Assembly (NCBI GenBank): GCA_951813535.1
Contig: OX638345.1
Location: forward strand, 323,029 to 387,028
Origin: an uncultured Dehalococcoidia bacterium
Lineage (GTDB): Bacteria; Chloroflexota; Dehalococcoidia; Lucifugimonadales; UBA3495
Direction of reading: 5' to 3'
DNA: 64,000 bases
Under the pieces are notes generated by a model. The model was given only the letters and a program-made list of their open reading frames with translations. It did not search any database and was not told the origin of the DNA. Both the position numbers and the translations under genes were made by a program. Every line of letters begins with the position of its first letter. The first letter of the stretch is position 1. Of this stretch, positions 34,185-41,223 are shown piece after piece.

Positions 34185-35324
34185 ATGGACATGGGACTGA
34201 GCGAGATTCAGCAGATGCTGAAGAACTCGGCGCGCGAATTCCTGGCGCAGGAATGCCCGCTCACGCTGGTGCGCGAACTGGAAAACGACCCGCAGGGCTT
34301 CAGCGAAGACCTGTGGCGGCAGGTGGCCAGCCTCGGATGGACCGGCATACCCTTCCCCGAACAGTACGGCGGAACCGGCGGTTCCTTCCTTGACCTGGCC
34401 GTGCTGGTTGAGGAGATGGGCCGCGCCCTGCTGCCGGCTCCCTTCTTCGCCACCGTCGTCCTGGGCGGACTCACCGTGCTGGACGCCGGCAGCGACGACC
34501 AGAAGCGCGACATCCTCACCGGCGTCTGCGCCGGTACCGTCCGCCTCACCCTGGCCCTGACCGAGCCGTCGGCCACCACCGAGGCGTGGGGTGTTGAGGC
34601 CCAGGCCAGCGCATCCGGCGACGGCTACAGCATCAGCGGCACCAAGCTGTTTGTTCCCGACGCTCACGCTGCCGACACCATCATCGTCGCCGCCCGAACC
34701 ATGCCCGCCGGCGACGACCCCGAGCAGGGCATCACCCTGTTCCTCGTCCCGTCCAATGCCGCCGGCGTGGAGATCGAGCAGGTTGGCACCATCGGCAACG
34801 AGCGGCTCTGCGAGGTTCGGCTCAACAATGTTGCCGTGGGCGGCGGCGCCGTGCTCGGCGAGGTTGGCCAGGCCTGGCCGGTCATCGAGCGGACGCTGGC
34901 CCAGGCCACCGCGGCCCACTGCGTGCAGATGGTGGGCGGCGCCGAGGCGGTGGTCGACATGACCGTGGAGTACGTCAAGCAGCGCACCCAGTTCGGCCGG
35001 CCCGTGGGCAGTTTCCAGGCTGTGCAGCACCACTGCGCCAACATGGCCACCGACGTCGAGGGCGCGCGCCACGTGGCCTACCAGGCGGCGTGGGCCCTGG
35101 CCGAGGGTCAGTCCGGCCGGCGCGAGGTCGCCATCGCCAAGGCCTGGTGCAGCGGAGCCTACCAACGCGTCTGCTCGCTCGGCCACCAGTGCCACGGCGC
35201 CATCGGCTTCACCCAGGAGCACAACCTCCAGCTCTACACCCGTCGCGCCAAGGTCCAGGAGCTATCCTACGGCAGCGTCCACGACCACAAGGAAGTGGCG
35301 TTGCAGGAGATTGAGGCTGGGTAA
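34185..35324 (+). CDS. Acyl-CoA dehydrogenase family protein
   Basis: 379 aa from ATG 34185 (TGGAGGGCCT upstream). Flavoprotein signatures: LGWTGIPFPEQYGGTGGSFLDL, RLTLALTEPSATTEAWGVEA (the TEP flavin loop), YVKQRTQFGRPVGSFQAVQH and GHQCHGAIGFTQEHNLQLYTRR. The E in GFTQEH is the position next to the canonical catalytic site. It oxidises an acyl-CoA to the 2-enoyl-CoA with FAD; chain length is unknown. No electron-transfer flavoprotein genes are adjacent. Confidence 0.9.
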   Translation: MDMGLSEIQQMLKNSAREFLAQECPLTLVRELENDPQGFSEDLWRQVASLGWTGIPFPEQYGGTGGSFLDLAVLVEEMGRALLPAPFFATVVLGGLTVLDAGSDDQKRDILTGVCAGTVRLTLALTEPSATTEAWGVEAQASASGDGYSISGTKLFVPDAHAADTIIVAARTMPAGDDPEQGITLFLVPSNAAGVEIEQVGTIGNERLCEVRLNNVAVGGGAVLGEVGQAWPVIERTLAQATAAHCVQMVGGAEAVVDMTVEYVKQRTQFGRPVGSFQAVQHHCANMATDVEGARHVAYQAAWALAEGQSGRREVAIAKAWCSGAYQRVCSLGHQCHGAIGFTQEHNLQLYTRRAKVQELSYGSVHDHKEVALQEIEAG

Positions 35325-35352
35325 CGAAGCCTGATCAGGATGGAGGAAGGCT

Positions 35353-36009
35353 ATGACTTTTGCCTACGTGGTCAAAGGTTTTGGCTGGATGCTGGTTGGA
35401 TTCGTCTTGGGCGGATTGTTTGGGGCGCTGCTGGGATACGTGTTTGCTTCGACCGTGCTATGTGATTTTGGATTTGAGTTTGCATTGTTTTGCGACGAGA
35501 TAAGACAGTTAGCCGCGTTGGGAGGCGCAGCTGTTTTCAGTTTTATGGCCGGAATCGTCTGTGGCGTCGTTGGCGGGGTTACTGGGAGCCTCCAGGTTGC
35601 GCGGACCGTCCCACAATCCAGCCAGACTTCACAACAACCGGAGCGACAGAACACCCCCACAACATCACAAACTGAGCGGAGCCAGCCGAGCGCGCCCCCG
35701 AGCGTAAATTCGACAGACATCGGCGTTAGCAACGCCAACCCATCAACTGGCGAATTCATTACGCTTACTGCTAGCTCTACTGGCGCATTGTCCTCAGGCC
35801 GTCCATACATGTACCAACGGAAGTCCCCCGAGGACACTGACTGGCGCAATTTGGGAACTCACCGAGCAGAGGACACGCTGGCGGTTTTCTCTGACGTTCC
35901 CATCACCTACGAGTATCGGGCAATCGTGACCGAGAGTGACGGTACTTCGGTTGCTTCAGGCGCCGTCTCTGTAACGTGGTCTGCCTCCGATACTGCGTCC
36001 GAAACATAG
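35353..36009 (+). CDS. Membrane protein with Ser/Thr/Gln linker and Ig-like tail, unknown
   Basis: 218 aa, family not recognised. Two membrane helices (about 8-32 and 53-78), then a Q/S/T/P-rich linker (85-120) and a beta-rich C-terminal domain (about 120-215: SNANPSTGEFITLTASSTGA, YEYRAIVTESDGTSVASGAV) of the kind found in adhesin or fibronectin-type repeats. Visibly less GC-rich than its neighbours. ATG 35353 follows GGAGG. Confidence 0.65.
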   Translation: MTFAYVVKGFGWMLVGFVLGGLFGALLGYVFASTVLCDFGFEFALFCDEIRQLAALGGAAVFSFMAGIVCGVVGGVTGSLQVARTVPQSSQTSQQPERQNTPTTSQTERSQPSAPPSVNSTDIGVSNANPSTGEFITLTASSTGALSSGRPYMYQRKSPEDTDWRNLGTHRAEDTLAVFSDVPITYEYRAIVTESDGTSVASGAVSVTWSASDTASET

Positions 36010-36055
36010 GCCGGAGCCAGCGGCATTCATTGATCACCCTCCAGGAGTTTCTCAA

Positions 36056-36412
36056 ATGACCATGACCCCCGCCCGCAGTTCGCCCTTCGCCGCCATGGCC
36101 CGCGACCCGCTGCATCCCGACGTGATCTACCGGGACGAGCGCTGCTTCGTGGTGCGCGACATCAACCCCAAGGCGCCGGTGCACCTGCTGATCATCCCCA
36201 ACATGCCCATCAATGGGCTGGATTACATCAGCCCCGCCATGGAGGCAAACATGGGCCACCTGTTCGTGGTTGCCGCCGAGATGGCGCGGCGCGAGGGCGT
36301 CACCATCAGCGGCTACCGGCTGGTGGTCAACAACGGCGAGGACGCCGGCCAGACCATCGCCTGGCCCCACATGCACCTGCTGGGCGGCCGGGGGCTAGGG
36401 GACATGGGCTGA
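36056..36412 (+). CDS. HIT family protein with altered histidine triad
   Basis: 118 aa. The fold is clear: FAAMARDPLHPDVIYRDERCFVVRDINPKAPVHLLIIP, then GYRLVVNNGEDAGQTIAWPHMHLLGGRGLG. HIT enzymes are nucleotide hydrolases or transferases with H-x-H-x-H-x-x; here the first triad position is Trp (W-P-H-M-H-L-L), while the catalytic middle His and the last His remain. GGR after the triad is typical of the Hint branch. Overlapping ATGs at 36056 and 36062 are both possible starts. Confidence 0.85.
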   Translation: MTMTPARSSPFAAMARDPLHPDVIYRDERCFVVRDINPKAPVHLLIIPNMPINGLDYISPAMEANMGHLFVVAAEMARREGVTISGYRLVVNNGEDAGQTIAWPHMHLLGGRGLGDMG

Positions 36413-36417
36413 CCGCA

Positions 36418-36822
36418 ATGGGCGACTTCATGGCCGAAATCCACATCGGGAACATCACCGGGGGCGATACGCACCCGGTGACTGCGCTGGTGGATACCGG
36501 CGCCACCGAATCCGCCTTTCCGGCGGACCTGCTGGAGTGGCTCCACATCCCGGCGACGGAACGACCGATGGACTACGTCCTGGCCGATGGGACCATCCTG
36601 CGGTGTCCGCGCGGGTACGCGCGCATCTCCATAACGGTCCGGTCCGGCGAGACTTTCAGCAGCATCTGTCCGGTGGCTTTCTGGCCGGATGAGAGTGGGC
36701 AGTGCATCGGCGCAACCACGCTGCAGATCCTGACGCTGGCAGTTGATCCCGTCAGCGAGGAACTGGCGCCAGTTTCAGCTCTCAGACGGGGCTGGGGCGG
36801 AGACATCCCGGTGCAGCGATGA
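36418..36822 (+). CDS. Retropepsin-like aspartic protease
   Basis: 134 aa. Clan AA single-lobe aspartic protease: VTALVDTGATESAFPADLLEWLHI holds the catalytic D-T-G-A, and QCIGATTLQILTLAVDP the later hydrophobic-hydrophobic-G motif. It needs to dimerise to be active. It starts 6 nt after the HIT gene. A second member of this clan lies at 63504-63953. Substrates are unknown; such small proteins are frequent next to TA and defence genes. Confidence 0.8.
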   Translation: MGDFMAEIHIGNITGGDTHPVTALVDTGATESAFPADLLEWLHIPATERPMDYVLADGTILRCPRGYARISITVRSGETFSSICPVAFWPDESGQCIGATTLQILTLAVDPVSEELAPVSALRRGWGGDIPVQR

Positions 36823-36855
36823 TTGTGCTCAGTGTGAAGTAAAGGTGACCACCCC

Positions 36856-37242
36856 ATGACCACGCCCACCATTGAACCCGCCACCGTGTTCGCCGATGCT
36901 CACGAGATGTACGCCGCCGCGCTGGAGCGCCTGGAGCAGGACGACATCCGCGACGCCGCGGAGAAGGCATGGTGCGCCGCCAAGCGGGCTACCGATGCCC
37001 TCATTCTGGCTCACACCAACGTCCTGCCGCCCCGGTCTCCCGATACTACCAGGGGCTTGCGCACCCTGGCCGCAGCTGATCCCGCATTCAGTAGCCTGCG
37101 TGATCGTTACTTTGCAAGGCAGGCGGCTCTGCATGGCGACTGCTTTTACACCGGATGGTGCGAACCCATCGCTGATACGGAGTTGCTGATACGCGAAACG
37201 ATAGAATACATTCGGGACGCCGAGGGTCTGGCGCGCCGCTGA
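36856..37242 (+). CDS. PaREP1/HEPN-like helical protein
   Basis: 128 aa, all helical. EMYAAALERLEQDDIRDAAEKAWCAAKRATDALILAH is the helix pair of the PaREP1-type HEPN-like family. PaREP1 proteins have no established function. There is no obvious R-x4-H catalytic motif. Its repeat is similar to each half of the double-domain protein at 58068. The ATG at 36856 lacks a strong ribosome site. Confidence 0.65.
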   Translation: MTTPTIEPATVFADAHEMYAAALERLEQDDIRDAAEKAWCAAKRATDALILAHTNVLPPRSPDTTRGLRTLAAADPAFSSLRDRYFARQAALHGDCFYTGWCEPIADTELLIRETIEYIRDAEGLARR

Positions 37243-37283
37243 GCCCGGGCATAGACTCCGCTCCTACCCAATGGAGGCTGGCA

Positions 37284-37886
37284 ATGACCACCATCGAAAT
37301 CTCCGACCGCGTGGTCGACCGCATCCACCGCCGGATCCGCCGCCTCCCGCCCGGGCTCCAGGAACACTGCCAGCGGGTGGAGCAGATCGCCCGCGGCCTC
37401 GCCGAGCGCCACGGGCAGGACGTGGAAGCCGTCGGCCTGACCGGCCTGGCCCACGACGCCACCAAGCACTTCTCCGGCCTGGAGAACCTCCTCCGAATGG
37501 AGGAGTATGACCTGCCTCCGGTCACCGAGTTCGAACGCCGGAACCCGGCGATCCTCCACGGCATGGTGGGCGCCGAGCTGCTCAAGCGGGAGGACGGCCT
37601 GGGCCATCCGCAGCTGTACAATGCGGTGTACTGGCATACCACCGGCGACCCCGCCGGCGGCGACCCCATCGCCCACATAGTTTTCCTCGCCGACAAGCTG
37701 GACCCGGTCAAGGTCAAGCGCTACCCCTGGCAGGGTGAGCTGAAGGAACTGGCGGAGAACGACCTGCCCGCCGCCATGACCATGTTCCTCACCCGAAACG
37801 TCGTCCGGATGCTGGACAAGGGTTCGGCGGTGCATCCCGCGGCGATAGAAGCGCGTAACGCCTTGCTGTTGTCGAAAGCATCGTAG
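37284..37886 (+). CDS. yqeK: HD-domain hydrolase, YqeK-like
   Basis: 200 aa. HCQRVEQIARGLAERHGQD, GLTGLAHDATKHF (the HD pair), NPAILHGMVGAELL and HTTGDPAGGDPIAHIVFLADKLDP match YqeK, an HD phosphohydrolase that cleaves symmetric diadenosine tetraphosphate to ADP. In many bacteria yqeK follows nadD; here it is 10 kb away. The ATG is preceded by AATGGAGGCTGGCA. Confidence 0.85.
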   Translation: MTTIEISDRVVDRIHRRIRRLPPGLQEHCQRVEQIARGLAERHGQDVEAVGLTGLAHDATKHFSGLENLLRMEEYDLPPVTEFERRNPAILHGMVGAELLKREDGLGHPQLYNAVYWHTTGDPAGGDPIAHIVFLADKLDPVKVKRYPWQGELKELAENDLPAAMTMFLTRNVVRMLDKGSAVHPAAIEARNALLLSKAS

Positions 37887-37899
37887 CTCACGGTATAAT
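37869..37899 (+). promoter_or_regulatory. Promoter of the hicBA cluster
   Basis: A perfect -10 TATAAT (37894-37899) sits 30 nt before hicB1. The best -35, TTGTCG (37869-37874), has a long 19-nt spacer. Confidence 0.5.
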
Positions 37900-37928
37900 T
37901 GCGTTATCCCCAAGACAGAGGTCATATC

Positions 37929-38219
37929 ATGGAGTACCAAGTTGTCGTTTGGCGCGGCACACTGTCCGATGATTCCATCTGCTACGCGGCAGTTTTCCCT
38001 GCACTGAATCACGCCAACGGCCAGGGGGATACCGAAGCGGAAGCACTGGTTGAAGTTGCGGACAGCATTGCCTGCTTCCTGGAGCATATACCTGAAAGGC
38101 TCAAGACCGGCCAGGCGGCTCAGGACGAAATGTCGGAGCTGGTGGCAGAGCTGACCTCCGAGGGTGTTGAGCACTGGTTCCGTCAGGTTACCCCGCGCCG
38201 CATTACTGTGTCTGCATAG
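37929..38219 (+). CDS. hicB: HicB-type antitoxin (copy 1)
   Basis: 96 aa. EYQVVVWRGTLSDDSICYAAVFPAL, ANGQGDTEAEALVEVADSIACFLE is the degraded RNase H-like fold of HicB (..y..v.f.....vyvasvp.lp...a.GdT.eEAl.na..ai...l). The toxin hicA1 starts 2 nt after its stop. HicB proteins neutralise HicA and bind the operon promoter. Confidence 0.82.
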   Translation: MEYQVVVWRGTLSDDSICYAAVFPALNHANGQGDTEAEALVEVADSIACFLEHIPERLKTGQAAQDEMSELVAELTSEGVEHWFRQVTPRRITVSA

Positions 38220-38221
38220 CG

Positions 38222-38509
38222 ATGCCGAGAATAGCCAACGTTAAAGCACGTGAGCTAATCCGTTTACTGCGTCGTATGAGATTTACTCCGCATAATCGGG
38301 ATCACGTGTATTTCTACCACGAATGGCTGAACATATCGGCGATGGTCTCGCACGGAGACAAAGAGGTTGACGCTGACTTGATGGGAGACATCGCCATCAA
38401 GCAGATGAAGATGAACAGCGCCGAGGAGTTTCGCGCCGCGCTGCGCGGTAACATACCCCGCCGCTACCTCGACCCCGACGCGCCGTGGGACGGCCAGGCC
38501 TTGGACTAG
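38222..38509 (+). CDS. hicA: HicA-type toxin (copy 1)
   Basis: 95 aa. VKARELIRLLRRMRFTPHNRDHVYFYHEWLN, VSHGDKEVDADLMGDIAIKQMKM follow HicA, a small dsRBD-like mRNase. The usual G-S-H site appears as N-R-D-H here. The tail MNSAEEFRAALRGNIPRRYL is unusually long for HicA and is shared with copy 2. Confidence 0.8.
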   Translation: MPRIANVKARELIRLLRRMRFTPHNRDHVYFYHEWLNISAMVSHGDKEVDADLMGDIAIKQMKMNSAEEFRAALRGNIPRRYLDPDAPWDGQALD

Positions 38510-38526
38510 ATTGAAGGATTGGAAGC

Positions 38527-38817
38527 ATGGAATACGATGTTGTTGTCTGGCGCGGGACCCTGTCTGACGGTTCCACCTGCTACGCGGCCATCTGTCCAGC
38601 CGTCGATCATGCTCATGGCCAGGGTGACACGGAAGCAGAGGCCCTGGTTGACGTTGCGGATACCATGGCCATCTTTCTGGATCATGAGCCGGAAAGGTTC
38701 AAAACCGGGCAAGAGGCACAGGACGCAATCCGCAGGTTGAAGGAAGAGCTCGCCGAAAATGGGACCACCTGTTGGGTAAAGCAGGTTGCGCCGGCGCGCA
38801 ATCAGGTCCCCGCTTAG
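38527..38817 (+). CDS. hicB: HicB-type antitoxin (copy 2)
   Basis: 96 aa. Tandem paralogue of copy 1 (EYDVVVWRGTLSDGSTCYAAICPAVDHAHGQGDTEAEALVDVADTMAIFLDH), same length, about three quarters identical. It lies 17 nt after hicA1 and 3 nt before hicA2, so a four-gene hicBA-hicBA unit is likely. Confidence 0.82.
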   Translation: MEYDVVVWRGTLSDGSTCYAAICPAVDHAHGQGDTEAEALVDVADTMAIFLDHEPERFKTGQEAQDAIRRLKEELAENGTTCWVKQVAPARNQVPA

Positions 38818-38820
38818 GTC

Positions 38821-39108
38821 ATGGTCAGGATTGCCAACGTCAAGACTAGACAATTGCTTCGATTGTTACGCAGGATAGGTTTTACACAGAGTAATCGGGA
38901 CTATGTGTACTTCATACATGCGTGGCTGAATCTGCGGACCAAGGTGTCGCATGGAGATAAAGAAGTGGACGCTGATCTCATGGGAGAGATCGCTATCGTG
39001 CAACTCAAGATGAACAGCGCCGAGGAGTTTCGCGCCGCGCTGCGCGGCAACATTCCCCGCCGCTACCTCGACCCCGACGCGCCGTGGGACGGACAGCCCC
39101 TGGACTAG
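38821..39108 (+). CDS. hicA: HicA-type toxin (copy 2), possibly inactive
   Basis: 95 aa. Parallels copy 1 but the presumptive active-site His is Tyr (N-R-D-Y-V-Y). The SHGDKEVDADLMG block and the C-terminal tail are kept. The last 99 nt are about 95 % identical to those of copy 1, far more than the rest, which suggests gene conversion. It ends 8 nt before the probable selenoprotein gene. Confidence 0.78.
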   Translation: MVRIANVKTRQLLRLLRRIGFTQSNRDYVYFIHAWLNLRTKVSHGDKEVDADLMGEIAIVQLKMNSAEEFRAALRGNIPRRYLDPDAPWDGQPLD

Positions 39109-39116
39109 TGAACAAC

Positions 39117-39446
39117 ATGACCACACAGCTTGAAATAACTCCGGAAGCTGCCCAGTTCATCCGGCACAAGGGCGGCCAGGCCGTCGTCGATCTGATCTGC
39201 TGGAAGGGTTGAAGCGGCGAGTCCGTTGAGGTATCGGTCGATACCAACGTGCGCCGCCGCCGCAGCCTGGAGTCCTATGACCCTGCCAGCCAGGACGACA
39301 TCACCCTGTACCTGGCGCCGGGCATCGCCGAATACGCCGTGCAGGTGGACGTTTCCATGAGCCGGTTCCTGCTCTTCCGGAACCTGAAGGCCACCATCGT
39401 GCTGCCCCACGGCGTCACGCTGGGCCGGCGCGCTTCCCTCGTTTAG
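39117..39446 (+). CDS. Probable selenoprotein, HesB/IscA-like with C-x3-U motif (in-frame UGA)
   Basis: 109 codons plus stop. The reading frame runs ATG 39117 to TAG 39444, interrupted only by TGA at codon 32 (39210-39212). Around it the protein reads VVDLICWKG-U-SGESVEV, a C-x3-U pair, and the N-terminus LEITPEAAQFIRHKGG resembles the start of HesB/A-type carriers. I recall an NCBI family of 'CC/Se motif (seleno)proteins' of this kind; I could not search. TGA is a normal stop elsewhere in the window, so recoding must be specific. A SECIS-like hairpin follows. No selA, selB, selC or selD gene is in the window. The alternatives are a pseudogene or a sequencing error. Confidence 0.72.
39230..39245 (+). 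promoter_or_regulatory. SECIS-like hairpin 17 nt after in-frame UGA
   Basis: A perfect 6-bp stem GGTATC / GATACC (39230-39235 with 39240-39245) with loop GGTC. The loop starts 23 nt after the UGA. Bacterial SECIS elements lie within the coding region just downstream of UGA, with an apical loop that in E. coli fdhF includes GGUC. Confidence 0.6.
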
Positions 39447-40018
39447 CCGGAGCGGGCCGGCAGCATGTCCGCCACGGCGCAGGTGAATCCCGGCAGGTAG
39501 TCCCCGCCGTCCACCGAGTCGGCGTCGGTGAGAACCAGCGGCGGCGCATCGGATGTGTGCACCGTCAGCGTGCGGGCGTCGATGTCAATTACCCAAACTG
39601 CCCTGCCGCCGGCGTCCAGATATTCGCGGATCTTCCGGGCAATTTCGCTTGCAGTGTTGCTTTCGGACAGAATTTCGACGGCAAGATCGGGCGCACCATC
39701 GTAGAGCATTCCGGCTAGATCGGGTTGCGCGAGCCGCGCGTTCGACACGAACGAGACGTCGGGCATCCGCGACGTAGCCGGAGAATCGGGTCCGGTAACG
39801 TAGCCCCGGTTGCTGAGGTACACCCGGCCCAACTGGTTGGGGAAGACGTGCTCCGCCATTCGCCAATTGACCAGAGAGCCGGTATATTCGTGCTCTTCCG
39901 ATGCTACCATTTGCTCAACGAGAACTCCTCTCACCAACTCGTAGCGAGGATGCTTGGGCAACGCTGCGTATTCTTCCAGCGAAACCGGCGGTGCGGCGGC
40001 CATGTTTCGTGTCGACAT
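39443..40018 (-). CDS. Uma2 family endonuclease-like protein (array copy C)
   Basis: 191 aa. PKHPRYELVRGVLVEQMVASEEHE, LAQPDLAGMLYDGAPDLAVEILSESNTASEI (family motif PDLAVEIL) and YLDAGGRAVWVIDI. Last of three leftward tandem paralogues; ATG 40018 has GGGAGG upstream. Its end overlaps the convergent selenoprotein gene by a few nt. It differs from its sisters mainly after EEHE (TGSLVNWRMAEHVFPNQLG). Confidence 0.87.
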   Translation of the reverse strand: MSTRNMAAAPPVSLEEYAALPKHPRYELVRGVLVEQMVASEEHEYTGSLVNWRMAEHVFPNQLGRVYLSNRGYVTGPDSPATSRMPDVSFVSNARLAQPDLAGMLYDGAPDLAVEILSESNTASEIARKIREYLDAGGRAVWVIDIDARTLTVHTSDAPPLVLTDADSVDGGDYLPGFTCAVADMLPARSG

Positions 40019-40034
40019 GCTCGAGCCTCCCGGT

Positions 40035-40604
40035 TCACGCCGCGGGCAACATATCCGCGACGGCGCAGGTGAAGCCGGGCAGATAGTCTCCGCCGTCCAC
40101 GGTGTCGGTGTCGGTGAGAGTGAGCGGTTGTGCGTCTGCGGTGTGCACCGTCAGCGTGCGGTCGTCGATGTCAATTACCCAAACTGCCCTGCCGCCGGCG
40201 CTCAGGTATTCGGCCACCTTCTGCGCTATCTCAGCGGGGGTGTTGCTGTCCGACAGTATTTCCACGGCCAGGTCGGGGGCGCCGTTGTAAAGCATCCCCG
40301 CCAAGTCTGGCTGGCTCAATCGCGCGTTGGAAACAAACGAAACGTCAGGCATCCGCGACGTGGCCGGATAATCGGGTCCGGTGACGAATCCTCGATTACT
40401 TCCATATACTTTACCGAGCCCGCGGGGGCGCGTGTGACCCAACATATGATGGCCCACTAGCAGAACCGTTTCCTCGTGCTCTTCCGACGCTACCATCAGC
40501 TCGACCAATATTCCCTTCACCAGTTCATACCGCGGGTGTTTGGGCAGCGTGGCGTACTCCTCCAGCGTAACCGGCGGCGCGGCGGCGATGTTTCGCGTCG
40601 TCAT
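40035..40604 (-). CDS. Uma2 family endonuclease-like protein (array copy B)
   Basis: 189 aa. Same layout as its neighbours: PKHPRYELVKGILVELMVASE, GAPDLAVEILSDSNTPAEIAQ, YLSAGGRAVWVIDIDD. The region after EEHEE (TVLLVGHHMLGHTRPRGLGKVYGS) is the most divergent of the three. Own ribosome site GGGGAGG. It is 16 nt upstream of copy C. Confidence 0.87.
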   Translation of the reverse strand: MTTRNIAAAPPVTLEEYATLPKHPRYELVKGILVELMVASEEHEETVLLVGHHMLGHTRPRGLGKVYGSNRGFVTGPDYPATSRMPDVSFVSNARLSQPDLAGMLYNGAPDLAVEILSDSNTPAEIAQKVAEYLSAGGRAVWVIDIDDRTLTVHTADAQPLTLTDTDTVDGGDYLPGFTCAVADMLPAA

Positions 40605-40619
40605 GTGGAGCCTCCCCGT

Positions 40620-41189
40620 TCACGCGGCCGGCCGCAGATCCGCGACGGCGCAGGTGAAGCCGGGCAGGTAGTCCCCGCCGTCCACCGCGTCGGCGTCGGT
40701 GAGAACCAGCGGCGGCGCATCGGATGTGTGCACCGTCAGCGTGCGGGCATCGATGTCGATGACCCAAACGGCCTTCCCGCCGGCGTCCAGATATTCGCGG
40801 ATCTTCCGGGCAATTTCGTTTGCAGTGTTGCTCTCGGACAGAATTTCGACAGCCAAGTCCGGCGCGCCGTCGTATAGCATTCCGGCCAGGTCGGGTTGCG
40901 TGAGCCGCGCGTTCGACACGAACGAGACGTCGGGCATTCGCGACGTAGCCGGAGAATCGGGTCCGGTGACATAGCCCCGGTTGCTGAGGTAAACCCGGCC
41001 TAGACGATTCAACAGCACATGATTGCCGACTCTTATGACGACCAGCGATCCGGTATGCTCGTGTTCTTCCGACGCTACCATCAGCTCGACCAATACTCCC
41101 TTCACCAATTCAAACCGCGGGTGCTTGGGCAGAGCGGCGTACTCTTCCAGTGAAACCGGCGGCGCGGACGCGATGTTCTGCGATGTCAT
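40620..41189 (-). CDS. Uma2 family endonuclease-like protein (array copy A)
   Basis: 189 aa. PKHPRFELVKGVLVELMVAS, GAPDLAVEILSESNTANEIA and YLDAGGKAVWVIDIDA. Variable patch: TGSLVVIRVGNHVLLNRLG. Ribosome site GAGGAGG before ATG 41189. First of the array and 34 nt downstream of the MoxR-type gene, so possibly co-transcribed with it. Confidence 0.87.
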   Translation of the reverse strand: MTSQNIASAPPVSLEEYAALPKHPRFELVKGVLVELMVASEEHEHTGSLVVIRVGNHVLLNRLGRVYLSNRGYVTGPDSPATSRMPDVSFVSNARLTQPDLAGMLYDGAPDLAVEILSESNTANEIARKIREYLDAGGKAVWVIDIDARTLTVHTSDAPPLVLTDADAVDGGDYLPGFTCAVADLRPAA

Positions 41190-41223
41190 GGTGACACCTC
41201 CTCGCAGAGGAAGCAGAGTGATC

